A stretch of DNA of 64,000 nucleotides from Mesodorylaimus sp. YZB2_4 (GCA_030248295.1 JASANH010001337.1:62001-126000), one strand, 5' to 3'. Shown: positions 1 to 12,550, numbered from the stretch's first letter. The notes: generated by a model not told the origin, from the sequence alone. Numbers and translations: made by a program.

Positions 1-1922
1 GCCTCCAGGATTTGAGGCACGAGGTGGGGGGCACCCAGCACCTCCAGGAGGGGAAAATAGGCGCGTTATGAGAAGGGCTGCTGAATTACGGCTGACTGCG
101 CGCTTTTTTTGGTTTCCATTAATATTTCCAAGAACGTTTTACTTTAAATATCTGTTTTCAGGTGACCTGAAGGAGCGGGGCTAGAATGTCTTCAAAAGTG
201 GCAACTTTTGAAAACTTATTTGAGAAAATCATGCTCCTGCGATGCCATTTAAAAATTAGTGATACTCGCCAACATATAAAGTCGAAATGTGTTCAGCACG
301 TCAGTTAAATGCACCACAATGCATAAGAAAGCAAGAGCAAGTTACAAGACAAGCAAAGTAGAATTTGCAAGACATGGCATCGTCCATTACAGTAGCTTCA
401 TATTTTTCATACGTACATCCCAAAAAGGGACGTTCTTCCACGGCGTCAAAGTGGAGGGGGTGGGCTTATTCGGGAGGGCCATATATAAAGGGACAATAAT
501 CAAGCATTGACACCACAGTATGCAGGTACTGCACCAGCCGTGCAGGCGAGGCGTGTCGGACAGAGCAATACAGAAAAGAGGCTTCCGCAGCCCGAAGCCA
601 AACTTGATTAACTTTTTCGAGACAGCCTTGCAACATTAAGACTTGAAGCTGTGTTCGCTTGTGAATTAGTGCTAGTGCAGGTGAGCAGGCAGTTGTCAAT
701 AGAATCAAGACATAATCGCGGAAAATGAGTTCTAGACTCAATTCAGTCGTGTACCTAGGTGCCAGGTGAAAACACAGAGGTCATCCTTTTGCTTTGGAAA
801 AAGTGCAATAAACCCGTGTCTCATAGTTGGATTAAATACTTAATACATAAGGAATCTCCAGCTGTGGACCACCTGCCCTAATAATCTTAGGCATAAGTTC
901 ATGACATCTTAAACTTTTTTTTTCTCCACATAACCAATGGATTCTTCGAAGATGAAAATAAACTGTTTTTGCATCGGTGGATGTCACAAACTGTGCAAAA
1001 ATGTTGTGTGATGCCCATATCACGTGATCGAAGAGGACAGTGGTGCCTAGGATAAAGGATAATACGCAAGCTTTCCTTTTCAATTTCCATTCCTGCTTAG
1101 CATTGGTGCTCAGAGCCCAGGACTTTCTGGCTGCTATTTTCAATCTTATGGCAGCAACGAGACACAGGGGAAGATTATCAGGCCTGGACCCAATTTTCGC
1201 CCCGCTAATAAATTGGATAGTGAGCCTGTAAAAGTGTGCTTTCGAGAAGGACGTTGGCGGCCGTGATATACCTGTCTCCACTTTGCACCACCTGTTTGGC
1301 CGCTATTGGCCACATGTGAGCACTGCCCACCCCCAAGGACGAGCCTATCTCCGCGTAGGCTGTCCACTTGTTATCTAATTTCGAAAAAGCACTCGGAAAC
1401 TGGACAGCTGTAAAACGCTCAAAAGCGAAAAAAGCAGAGAGTGTTTACGCTGCCAACTTGATCGAATCGCCGAACGGCCATCCGTTGCCCATTTGATGCA
1501 GCCAGAATTCGAATCCCCATGAATTTGGAATTTAGGACAAAGTAAACAGGATTAGACCGTGCTGAATCATAATTAGCATAAGCCCGATCTCCAAGACGAC
1601 AGTGGCCTTGCGGTAAATCAATGTGCACCCATTGATCGATAGACGTCTCAAAGAAGGAAACATAAGAAGGTAACTTATCAGGCCGAGGATTTCAATGGCT
1701 ACAAAACTGATATATTCAACTTTATTCAAAGTTGGGTTTATTATGCACTGATAATATGAAAATGCTGAATGAAAGAATCGAATTCAGTCAAATTAAATTT
1801 GGTATCGTTTTGAGATGCTGAGAAATTAGTTCAGAAACCGAGATCACATAAGAAAGGTGATGCCATCGTTATGAGCCAAATAAGGCTAAAGTTCCCGCGC
1901 ATTTGTATACTCTTACAGTAGC
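1..1922. other. no recognisable gene
   Basis: I see no recognisable coding exon here. The longest open frame is a 149-codon minus-strand run at 832-1281. It has no family motif and is of a length expected by chance in 64 kb. The stretch is AT-rich, unremarkable intergenic DNA. Confidence 0.5.
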
Positions 1923-1969
1923 CGAGTGAACCTGGGCACGAGTTATTTGCGCGTGCCCAGGTTCACTCG
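1923..1969. repeat. 18-bp perfect inverted repeat (hairpin)
   Basis: The arms at 1923-1940 and 1952-1969 are exact reverse complements (left arm starts CGAGTGAACCTGGGCACG) around an 11-nt loop. A 20-base string just downstream (gataacgccgcaggcaacat, near 1969-1988) recurs near 2281-2300, so the hairpin may belong to a degenerate repeated unit. Confidence 0.8.
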
Positions 1970-2405
1970 ATAACGCCGCAGGCAACATCGTAAGTTACTA
2001 GCATGGAGCGGAAATGAGTTTGCTTGACTTGGGCAGACCTCCTCCCGCTGCTTTCCTAGCAAAAACTTACTATTATGGCGCAAAAACGGTTTCTGTAAGC
2101 CATTAACACCAGGCTGAATATATTCGTTGGTGGCTACAAAACAGCGCGGATGTACCCTGGATCTTTAGCTATCTTTAAAAAGCAGCAAAAATTCTAAGGA
2201 TCACTTTCACTGAAGAAAAAGTTCGAGATCAGCGTCGCGCGAGAACGGCTGATTACAGTCTCGCCTGATGATTAGAGCATGATAACGCCGCAGGCAACAT
2301 ACCAGGAACACCCAGGAAGGCTCGTCAAACTTGTGTTCGATGTTGGCTCGAAACATATACTCGTATATACCGGTATATGGCTCAGCAAAGAACATGTGAG
2401 CTTGC

Positions 2406-2434
2406 AGCAGGGGGAACCTGCAGTTCCCCCTGCT
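2406..2434. repeat. 12-bp perfect palindrome
   Basis: The arms agcagggggaac and gttccccctgct surround the 5-nt centre ctgca. The palindrome ends just before homology to the serpin last exon begins, so it may mark the breakpoint of the duplicated serpin fragment. Confidence 0.65.
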
Positions 2435-2444
2435 TAAGTTTTTG

Positions 2445-2624
2445 GTGGACGAAAAAGAAACGGAAGCAGCCGCTGTCACAGGTTTATTCGTCACTTCGGT
2501 GTCATATGTTAAACGCCCGCCCCTTTATCCATTTGTCGGCGATCACCCATTTATTCACGCGATTGTTCATGAACCAACAACCGTCGTCCTGTTTATGGGA
2601 AAAGTGAATTTAGTGAAGCAGTGA
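2445..2624 (+). pseudogene. orphan serpin last exon (reactive-loop exon)
   Basis: This is an isolated 60-codon segment homologous, at the same length, to the last exon of the serpin at 16114-16293. It encodes the hinge-like VDEKETEAAAVTG, a divergent bait region ending in VKR, then PPLYPFVGDHPF and LFMGKV before a stop. The intact gene has an AG acceptor before GTGGACG; here the bases read tttttg, so the acceptor is lost. No other serpin exons lie upstream. Homology appears to continue past the stop (about 2625-2830 against 16294-16515), so this is the 3' end of a duplicated gene and not a lone retrocopy. Hinge position P15 is Glu, where inhibitory serpins normally have Gly. It is unlikely to be an alternative loop exon of the intact gene, because it lies about 12 kb upstream with another gene between. 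Confidence 0.75.
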
Positions 2625-2830
2625 CGCGAAGCGGTGACTTTATTTTCTGGCCAGGACTTAGAATCACAGCGTAAAGTATTGTACTAAAATGGTGTAAATT
2701 TTACTTATGCCATATTTCTTGCTGCTACCATGACTTTTCGAAAAGCACTGGCTTTTCATCACTGTTTTTGCCAGAGCAGGTAGCAGCAGCATCATGATAG
2801 CTGCAGTGACCAGACACCCAGCTGGCTTTT

Positions 2831-3650
2831 CAACTATAAGTGCCCGCGATATTTAGGTACAGTTTCTCAGGTACATTAAGATTATTTCATTTTATTTCGT
2901 ATAACTTCAATTCTTTTTTGCTTGATTGATACAGTTACTGTAATTAATTAATTTAGTAATGATTATTAATACAGTCCGTGAGTGGATTAAATCGGCCTAT
3001 TAGAGTCCAGAAAACTTTTAGACCATTTAGGAGCTGAAAAAGATAAATTTTAAGCCACCAGCATCCTTGTTTCTGTAGCGGCGGTCATCTAAGCTTTGGT
3101 TGCAATTTTCTGAAAATCAGGGCTTCTCAAGCATCGTGAAGTTATGCAGGGATCCCCTCAAAATCAGATATTTCTTCTATCGCTTCGGGAACAGGTACTC
3201 CAGGGACAACTCTTCCTCCTTTTATCTCCCAGGTACATATGACGCATGATGCTCGCTTGTGTCAGGTGCAAACGCTAATACTGATAAGCGGGGGCATCAT
3301 CGTCGATGGAACAAGAAGAAAGGCAGAGGGACCTTTGATTACAGCAAAAGTCTTTGCTCATCAAATTTTGTTTGTCGAAGTATGAAATTTTAAGGTCGGT
3401 GAAAAAGGAGACTGAAGTCGAATGTTCAGCTCAGGTGCAAAGCTCACTGAAGCGCGCGAGTGATTCCAGCAAGGAGTAGATGACGCTTATCAAATGCTTA
3501 CTGATACAGGATGGTACAGGATGGAACTCACAGTACTGTGCATACACAATGTTGTGCAAACGGAGGCACGTCCTTCGCACTCTATACTTTCGAGCCAAAG
3601 CAGGACACGAGGACGGATTTGTGTTGATCGTCAATTACAAGAATACCAGG
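2831..3650. other. no recognisable gene
   Basis: This is AT-rich intergenic DNA. A short direct similarity (AAGCTCACTGAAGCGCG near 3440 and AAGCCCACTGAAGCACG near 5348) suggests old repeat debris. Confidence 0.4.
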
Positions 3651-4935
3651 TTGGGCAAGAGATGCTCGCCAATGTTAAATGGCTATGTTACGCTTTTTTT
3701 TTAATTTCGGAACGAAACTTGAGCGTCGTACAGTAGAAAGTATAGGACTCGAAATTTAAAAAAAAAATTAAAAATATTTTTCTTCAAAAATTTCCAGATC
3801 TCACTGCTTTTTTGCGTTTTTTTGCTGTAAGTGGACAGGTGTAGGAAGTGAAGTCGGCATGGAGACGAAGGACAAGGAGCTCTTTTGTAAATACCGTGAC
3901 CTTAGCTAGTCTACCGTATTTCCTCGAAATTCTCCCCCCCCCCCTTTCGAAATCCTTACCCCCTGGTTATTCTACCCCGTCTAGACCCCGATTGAACTTA
4001 ATTCTCCCCCCTCTGGAAATCGTTCCCCGAGGACGAATTCGAATCACCGCACAGAATCATCAGGTGTGGAAAATGTGAAGGATATGAGTGTTAGCGCGAT
4101 AAAAATGTTTTCCTTGAAGAGCCAGATGATGAAAGTGAGGTTGAAGACGAAGGTATCGTGCATATTCATTGAATTCGGCTATGAGTAGTATGAATACGGG
4201 AAGAGAAGTAGTGACATAAGCGAAATTAGCGGTACTTCTTGGGAAGCTTTAGGCTGTCTATCTTTCTATAATAAACTCCAAAAAAGTTTTGAGTTCTATT
4301 CTCCCTACATAAATCCCTCCCTTTATAAATCCTCCCCCCTCTGGTTTTTCTCCCCCGTCTGGGACCCATTTAAAAAATTTTCCCGGGGGGAGAATTTTCA
4401 GGAAATACGGTTTTTGGTTCTTTACCAGTGATGCCCAGGCATGCGAGCGGGAAATTTGAACGCATTACAAAATGGATGCGGTGTGAGGTAATTTTTTGAC
4501 TTCAGCGCAAGTTTTTGGAGCTGATTGTATTGACGCACGGTTTTTTGCGATAGCTCTAAATCTGAGCAGACACTAACATTTCCGATGCGGCTATATCCGA
4601 TTCGCCAGACTTCTGTTTCGACAGCCAGTCCTCCAACCAGTTTTCAATGATGTGAGCCTGCCAACTTGATACAACTGCCATGCTGTGAGTGCTGAGTGCG
4701 ATGTGATTACACATCTCCAAACAACCTGCTCCATGCAGACTTCACTTCATACACCTGTCCACTTAAAACAAAAAAGCCGCAAGATTTGAAAAGTTTTCAA
4801 CATAAAATTTTTTTTAAAATACTAAATCCTAGGCTTTGTACTGTTACAATGCTTACGTCTTGTTCAAAAATTTGAAAAAAAACCAGCGAAATATATTCAT
4901 TTAAAATCTGCGAGCATCTCCTGCCAACCCGGCAG
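3651..4935. repeat. long degenerate inverted duplication
   Basis: The plus strand at about 3651-3862 matches the reverse complement of about 4733-4935. Shared landmarks are gagatgctcgc, tttttaatttcgga-like runs, agtggacaggtgta and gaagtgaagtc. The arms are about 200 bp and diverged. The spacer contains the separate ACCGTATTTCC element. It could be a foldback transposon or an inverted duplication that later received an insertion. Confidence 0.6.
3913..4411. mobile_element. MITE-like element with ACCGTATTTCC inverted ends
   Basis: The left end is ACCGTATTTCCTCGAAATTC followed by a C run. The right end is the reverse complement of ACCGTATTTCCTGAAAATTC, also bounded by a C/G run. It is about 500 bp, has no transposase frame and has internal C-rich blocks (for example near 3960-4020 and 4310-4360). 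No clear target duplication was seen. Confidence 0.6.
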
Positions 4936-5503
4936 GTAAGCAATCCTCCAACTTTATTAATGGCAAGGGGAGAAACGTCAAATTCTTGCTCTGATCTCGA
5001 AATTACATATAGCCTTGCAAAACTTTGGAAAATGTATGCCGACGCCAATGCACTTCACCCGTCCATCCAAGCGCCAAGCAGAAAGTGCCACCCACACATC
5101 TCGCGATATTCAAAGGTTGTAAAGCAGTGACTCAAAGTGCACTCGATATTTGATATCTTTTTATCACAATAGTTTTTGTTTTAAAATGATAGAAAACGCC
5201 ATGAAATTTCCGCCGACTACAAGCAGTTTAGCGAGCAAAATGAAAGTATAGGTCGCCTCCCACAGAAATTCATTGCTTATCGAAATGAAAATGTTTGCCA
5301 GAATACGAAATCGAAAAACAAGTATATTCGTCAGCTTCCCCTGGCGCAAAGCCCACTGAAGCACGTGCGTAATTGCAGAGATTAGATCACTCATACATTC
5401 GCTCGAGTGATAAGGGATGGACTAATATTCAACCGCGACAAAACAAGACGCCAGTCCTGAGCGGATGCGGAATTAATTTCGGCCGTTTTATCGTGCGACT
5501 ACA

Positions 5504-8500
5504 ATGCCACTGAAAAACTTGGGTTCTATTGTAATTTTGGTACTTAAACTAGCATTATTTGTGAATGGGAGAAATGGGGAAGCTGAAATGATGAGCAAAT
5601 GGTCCATTGTCCAAAAAATGCACTCGATGAATGCTGAATTCAGAAATATTATCACTCCTGTTCAAGAATTATTATCTTCATCGAACAAATTCGATTTATT
5701 TTTCCCATCAATACCGAAGCAAAAACCAATTTGGTCATTAAATTTATCGAGTGCGTGCGCAGAAGACGTGCAGTTCTATCGCGATTCCAAACAGAAATAC
5801 CAACACGAATCTGCTGTCATACAGGCGTGCGCACGAGCCAATGACAGCCAATGTGTGGCGACTCACGTTGCAGAAAGGAACAAGGTGGCATGGATTCAAA
5901 AACGTAAGTACGGCCATCAGAAAAAGTATATTTACCAGCTACGCAAAAAATTCATCAAATGTGAACATTTGGTTTTTCAATTCCTCGACCACTACCAGCC
6001 GACAGAAACATTTAAATCGTTGAGTGAGCTCTATCTGAAAAGGGATAGGGGCACTTGGGTCAATTTTTAATGGGCTTTCCATACTCTCACACGTCCTTTG
6101 AGCACCCAAACTCTTGCACCTGGCCCATCCCTCGCGCCAAGGACGATGAAAATGCTATGAAATTTAAATTCGCGCCAAACGGCCTGTCTACACTCAGGTT
6201 CGTGTTGCCGATGACATAAGTGCGCGTAAATGATGCCGCTCGTCTGCTCGGAAAAAAAGAGAAAAACACCACTATCAATAGAAGATTTCGTTGTCGATGC
6301 GCTTCCACGACTACGTCCTGTAAAAAGAGAAATTGAAACTTTATCAATTAAATACGGAACAAGCTGGAAATGTGTTGGAACAAGCTTCAAACTCGGAAAA
6401 CCGCCTTTTGCAACGGATATTCTGAGCTCACAGGCATAGATCGTAATCAGATTCCCTGCTTATTCCTCCTTGTCGCTCAATTTTTACATACCATTCAAAA
6501 TAAAAGCTAATCAATTACCCGTTAACACAGTAAAGATTTCTAGTTTTCCAGTGGAACAGTGACAGTTACGCGCACACATGTCCATTCCACCCTAAGGGCG
6601 CCGTGCCGACTTTTTTGACCGTTTGACCAGCACAGTTCTGCACCGCACCGAAATAATGAAAAACTGCATCTTGACAGTCAAACAAATTTGAAATTTTTTC
6701 AAAAACGATTTTAAAGATATTTTAAGCAAAGACTTTTAAACTGTGGTGTGCATTTTAAGAATCGCCGTGCCAATTGTTTTCATCTACTTCTTCGCTTTGA
6801 ACAGTTTGATTATCGTTTTTTAAGATATTGTAGCCAAAAAAACAGCAAAAGTATGGAAGTATAGGTTTGAGATACCAACAGCTGGTAGATTCATAATTTC
6901 TCTATCGGCGATAAAAATTTTGAAGCCAGCTAATATGTTAGAAAAGGAAATGTAGCCCTGAAAGATAAAACCAGCTCACTAAACACAAAATAGAAGAGAA
7001 GATGAACGATTATTTCTAAGCTTTTGCGAGGTGCCGAAGGTGGTGTGGCGCTATGAGCTCATACGTTACTTGTGTACGGCAGATATCATGCACCAGAGCA
7101 GCAACCTTAACCATTTGCAGGATGCGAGTCACTTTCACCATTATGTACAGCATTTCCTTAGTTTACGACAGCCATGTCGCTTTGATGAAGGATAGGACAG
7201 TCTTGTTAAGATGTCCTACGACTCACAACCGCACTCGTCTAATCATGAAACCGGCTCCTGCACTAAACTGGTCTAATTGTCGTTGACCTCTGCATACAAG
7301 TCATGTAACTTTCCTCTGGTCACCTTAGGGGCAGAGGTATGCCAAAATTGCCAAAAATGCCTTCAGCTAAAAATTTCAAAAAAATCACTCCTTATCAGGC
7401 TTAAGTGAGTCACTGGTTTCTCCCTCCAGTTATCAATCTAAATTAAATTTTTTGAACCACTGCTTCAACTTTTCGTCAAACATTGTTTGTTATCTTGCTC
7501 CAATTGAAACGTTCCGCTTCTTGATCAAGCCATGCTTTCCTTGTTGCATTTGGCTGCTGCTGCTTGCATACATGTATACGTATTATTTATTGAAGGTCAC
7601 CACGTGGCTTTTTATTCTCATACAACACGGATGCAGTTTTCTGAAGGGGTTTAGACTGTCTGGTTGACAGCTTTAGGCTGTTTCCCTAAAGCATGTGGCT
7701 CAGGTTACTGCTTCAGGAGTCTTTTACTGCTGTGAGTGACACCTAACTCATCATCAGCCTTGATTATGAGTTGGAATGAATTCTGGAAGTCATCTGCATT
7801 TGAATTACCAGGCTAGAGTTAAATTGCCTAATATCGATATCTAAAATCGATATTTATCGATATCATATGGATGATAAATAAAAAAAGAATACCGGTATCC
7901 ATATTTATTCATCTTTTGCCTTATCATATTACCAATAGTGGAGAGTTAGTTTGGCGCGAATTCAAATTCAAAGCCTTTTCATCTTCCCGCGCTCGAGGGA
8001 GGGTTAGGGTGCGAGAGTTAAGGGTGCCCAAATTATTGTCAGAGGGTATGACATGAAAATGACTAGGCAAACTTTAAAAATAATTAACATAGTTCTGGCT
8101 AAGTATCAGGTAAAAATATCATTCGAAACGAGCCGAGTTGAATAAGGTCGAATGAGGCATCCATCGCTGCCAGGCGGCCAAAGAGTTTTATTTGCTTTAT
8201 AGCTAACTGTTTGAGTGTTTTAAAGACTTCTAAAGCAAACCGCCATTTTTATCTGATCACCATAGCGAGTTGCGCGTCTTTTCAGAAATAGATTCATATG
8301 GTAAACCACCATCTGGCATTTTGCGGTTTAACTACTATTGGCACGGCAGTCATGAAGAATGTGTCAACATCAACGAGAAAAGGCCTCCTGGCAATTATAC
8401 AAGCGGGTATGCTGTTTTCCAATGAAGATTTTCAAATTTTGGCTTTTCCCGCCTTTTCACTGATTATGATCAGGGTTGAAAGAACTGACACAGCGACATG

Positions 8501-11500
8501 CTGAATCAAGCGGTTGCACATTTTCAGGAAATACCGAGGGAAATATTGCTATGCAATGATGTCGCTGAGTTCTATTTTCGGCCCAGCAGCTGGTGGTTGC
8601 CCAGAAATGACGGACGACTGGACTCATTATTCCGGCGCGATTCGATGGGGCCTGTGCATCCCAAGCACATGTCATGGGAGCGATGCGCTGGCTCTAGTGC
8701 AGCAGTACGGTAAGGTTTTCTCTGTGAAACTCGTAGCTTGTCACGGATAGTAGTCAATGAATGCGAAGCATCAACCCGACAGGTTGAATGCCCTTGTGCC
8801 TACTAACGAGCACATTGCTGCCTCACAAGCTCGTGTTACACTTGTACGAGTTGTGTGATTGCAAGGGTCGACATCTTACAAGGGTGTCTCCCTCTTTTGC
8901 TGATCCCACATAAGGCAGTCCTTTCATTCATACGCCGATTTATCACAGCGGCTTTAGCGGGCTATCGACGACCCGTCTGGCGAGTCAGCAATGCTGACAT
9001 CGATATTTATTCACAGATGTACTTAAACCCGTGGCCTGCAACGTTTTTTGTCTTGAAGAGGAGCGGTTCAGTACAGGAGCAATTGCTATGATGTGAGTGA
9101 AAATATTTCACATTCTTCATTTGATCAAAATAGTGATGACTTTCAGTGCCGTGTTCTCGATTATTGGGGTCACAGTCGCCTTGGCGACAGTCGTCGACTA
9201 CGTGCAAAAGCAAGTTTTCGTAAACGAGCGACGCAGAAATTGTAAGTGCAGAAATAAGTCAGGCAACACAGCAGTAACCACCGATTTCTTTGCAGTCGCA
9301 ACCCAAGTCTTATTATGTTTTTCGTTGTACACAAATGGGAAAAAAATTTTGGACATGTCGAAAAAAAAAGGTCAATTAGAATGTTTGCACGGCATTAGAG
9401 CTATGAGCATGCTCTGGGTCATACTCGGACATAGCTACTTGGCGATGCTTACTTCAGGTAACTCAATATAACTGATACTGATACTGCATGAGTGACTCCA
9501 TGATTTCAGACAATTTGTTCGATGCCATCAAAGTGCTCAAAGAGTGGTCGTTCGAAGCAATCAATAATGCAACATTTTCTGTGGATACCTTTTTCACTAT
9601 GAGGTATGGCAGCAAGGATGCGCAACATACAGTGTGTTGCTGGATGTTAGTTTGTAACAGGACGAATGGAAAGGAATGACTGCTTTGATGACAAAAACCA
9701 AAACTACTCATGCTTGTTTTCAGCGGTTTTTTAGTTGCTTACTTATTTTTTAAAGAAGAAGAGAAATATGGCTCGACATTTATAAAGTCAAAGAAAACAT
9801 GGATTACTTATTATTTACATCGATATATCAGGTATAAAACATGGCCAAATGCGCGAATATTCAAACAGAGAACAGAGCTTATTTAATAAATGCGCCAAAT
9901 TCTGCAAAAATTTTGAGCACTGAATATTAGAAGGCGGGCGCACAGACACAGCTCGTTCTGCTCGCCTCAGATTTCTGGGGTGCTGCTAGGGTTGGCTCGG
10001 AGGCTTGGAGGGGAGGAGCCAAGGCTGTGAGAGTGTGCTCCTTGGCGCGATTCAATGTCGAATCGAGCCTAAGCTGGCTGCTCTGAACTCTTGGGGAGCA
10101 ACCCTTCTTGCTGTCCACCCCATCTGCCAGAGGCATTGTGTGGACCAGGGTCAGCAGAGTCCAAAAAGGCATTTGGTAGTCTTCCCTTTGATTCATACGA
10201 AGCGAGAAGGACCCTAGATAAGGTACTTGGCTTGTCTGCGGCTTTGTCTGCGGGCTATTGTAGATCTATAGTAGGACTGTTGAGACATCGTTGTGCATTG
10301 CTGTGCTCGTGATCAGGATCCTGTGGTTTTGACTTTGATCTTCACTGCGCCATCGACAGTGGATCTGTTCGCCAGCGCGGGCATCTTAGGACGACTAGCC
10401 TAGGCTAATTTATCATTGCACAGAGCAGTTGCAAACACCCTTGGCGGCGCGGTAAACACGTCTGTAATAGGCGGATTAGCCCTACATTGGAGAAGATACC
10501 GCGGGGAGCGGATGGACTCAGAAACCCTTCAGGCAGGTCACCTAGTCGTAGGTGCCTGAGACATCAACCCGACAAGTTTCAGCCTCGCCTGGAGGAGCGT
10601 ATCGAGCGGCCAACCAAGGCAACTGATACGCTGTATGCGGTGGCCAGTCAAGGCAGCCGCATACTGCTCCGTGCATAAGGCGGCCAGTCAAGGCAACCAA
10701 ATGCACTACCTTCTCCACAGGCCAAACACGCCTACTACACGTCTGAGGGATTGTGTAGACTGGGATCCCTGTGATTGGTGTGGACACGGTGGGATGAAGT
10801 TTTTTACCAGGCATGGGCCTTGGACAGCTCGCTTGTAAATTCAGCCCAAATCCAGCAACAGCAGTGTTGAATGTCACGCCACAACTGATTATGATTATGA
10901 ATGCTGTGCTGCTGTACTGCTGACAGCGTGAAGCACCGGCTCTAATAGCAATGTGCCACGCTAGAGTAATGCAAAAACGCTGAACTGCTCTAAACTCTGC
11001 TTGTTCACTATCAAATTAAATTGATTTTCTGACTAGCACTGCGCTGGCAGAATTCGAAAGCAGTGATATCCCCAATAAAGCGGCACTCGAAAAGAGTTCT
11101 CAGGGCATTAGGTGGTGGAATATCCTAGATTGCGACAGCATCTTGCCAATTTTCAGACTGACTCCGGTCCTTATGCTTATACTTGGAATGAACGCGACAC
11201 TAGCTCCACTTTTTGTGCGAGGGCCGCATCAATACGACATCACTTCCGCAATCGGACACGACTGCCCGAAAACGTGGTGGACCAATCTGATCTATGTCAA
11301 CAATCTAGTGCATACAGATAAACAATGTTACGGACCCGCCTGGTACCTGCCCAACGACATGCAATTCTATGCGCTGGCGCCTGCCATCTTACTCCTTCTA
11401 TTATAGTAAGTGTTTCGCTCATGGTCACATCACAGACATAACTGGTCTGACTTATCGCACGAAGGATGATCAGTGTTCAAAATCACCAGAGGGCAGCTGA

Positions 11501-12550
11501 TGCCTTATTTGTTAGAATGCCAATCTGTGTCCTACATTGCAGCTCCCCACTGGCTGGTTATATTGTTTCTGCCTTACTCATCCTGGCATCAATTGGCGGT
11601 ACTGCTGCCACAATCGTGGTGTATCGATTTCCAGCTACGTCAATAACTGGTGCGCCGGCTGATCCGTGAGAGCACTTTCAGCACACGAGATCAGCGTCTA
11701 ACATGAAGCAAGTCTTAATTCTTCAGGAAAGCTCATCACGATGATGACTACATGCGGCTTATATACATGGCCCCTTGGAGTCGGTTTCCCCCTTACCTTA
11801 TCGGGCTACTCTTCGGATACGCTTGGAAGAAAGGACTGTACAGGAAAAAGCTGCACAGGGTACTGCAGATATGGAATCTAGCTCGAGTATGTAGCCCACG
11901 TTTACAGCGAATGTGACCCTTTCCAGCTGGCCGCGCTCATCATATGGGTGGTTGCCTTCGCAGTGGCTCTGGCCATCGTCTATGGTCTAACAGACTACGT
12001 CAGAGGGACTCAATTACCAGTCGGGGTGCGTGCCTTATATGGTTCTGTCACACGTCCAATCTGGGCCCTGTGTATTTGCTGGCTCATGTTCGCTTGTCTA
12101 ACTGGCCGAGGAGGTGAGGCTGTAACTCCTCTACTCCCCAGTCCATGCTCTAAGCACACGTCTGTTCAGGGCCCATCAATGAACTGCTCTCGTGGCGTGG
12201 CTGGCTGCCAATAAGTCGACTCAGCTATTGTATTTACCTTCTGCACTACACAATTATTCCAATCGTAATCGCATCGAACGAGTTCCCGCTCCATTGGGAC
12301 ACTCATTTTAACTGGGTAATTTCCCATCAGGTCCTGCTCTCGCGTGGCGCTGACCTGACTTTCTCTGCTTTAGATTTCCAAATGGATCGTCGTAGTGGTC
12401 GTCACCACGTTCGTCTCTTTCTTCGTCAGCTGCGCCCTGGAAGCACCAGTCATCGGTTTGGAAAAACTATTCATGCACCCATCCAAGAAGGAGGGGGAAG
12501 ATGCCAAGACCAAACCCGTTCCAGATGAATCGATACCTACGAGGTTTTAG
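5504..12550 (+). CDS. NRF-6-like membrane acyltransferase (acyltransferase-3 family)
   Basis: This is a complete 14-exon gene: 5504-5903, 8286-8406, 8528-8709, 9017-9092, 9147-9241, 9296-9457, 9510-9603, 9724-9831, 11157-11405, 11543-11665, 11727-11886, 11927-12113, 12170-12315, 12374-12550. All phases join and the total is 2280 nt (759 aa). A signal peptide covers about residues 1-22. An N-terminal cysteine-containing NRF domain follows: SSACAEDVQFY, DSYGKPPSGIL (about 136-146), HEECVNI, GKYCYAMM, RWGLCIPSTC, ACNVFCLEEE. The polytopic acyltransferase-3 domain starts near residue 265 and includes CFSLYTN, GIRAMSMLWVILGHSY (about 324-339, with the family's conserved Arg and His), SVDTFFTMSG, HRYIRLTP, WYLPNDMQFY, PPYLIGLLFGY and PISRLSYCIYLLHY. 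The family (C. elegans nrf-6/ndg-4 and many insect paralogues) is linked to lipid or drug uptake and transport; the substrate is unknown. The ORF continuing past 5903 is intron read-through, since gtaagt follows and the next exon restores DSYGKPPSG. Confidence 0.93.
6080..8035. repeat. inverted pair of one repeat family in intron 1
   Basis: The segment 7949-8032 (+), running from ggcgcgaattcaaattcaaa through the gcgctcgaggga block to gggtgcccaa, matches the reverse complement of about 6092-6182. Both copies lie inside the 2.4-kb first intron of the NRF-6-like gene, in opposite orientation. The ORFs read across them are repeat-derived and not genes. Confidence 0.6.
9930..10880. repeat. GC-rich insertion in NRF-6-like intron 8
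   Basis: The intron 9832-11156 is far longer than its neighbours and its middle is clearly more GC-rich than the gene around it. It contains three imperfect copies of a GGCCAGTCAAGGCA-like unit near 10610, 10645 and 10682. No transposase or other motif was recognised. It is probably an old mobile-element insertion. Confidence 0.4.

Noticed and set aside
832-1281. 149-codon minus-strand open frame
   Set aside because: No motif and no family resemblance; a few frames this long are expected by chance in 64 kb read in six frames.
2445-2624. Alternative reactive-loop exon of the intact serpin
   Set aside because: It lies 12 kb upstream of the serpin with another gene between and has lost its acceptor; a decayed duplicate is simpler.
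5904-6070. Continuation of the first NRF-6-like exon as a 188-aa protein
   Set aside because: A strong donor (gtaagt) at 5904 and the in-phase exon at 8286 restore the conserved DSYGKPPSG motif, so the extension is intron.
9242-9295. Coding read-through of a 54-nt segment
   Set aside because: It is open in frame but flanked by gtaagt and tttgcag. Removing it gives the conserved NFATQVLLCFSLYTN order.
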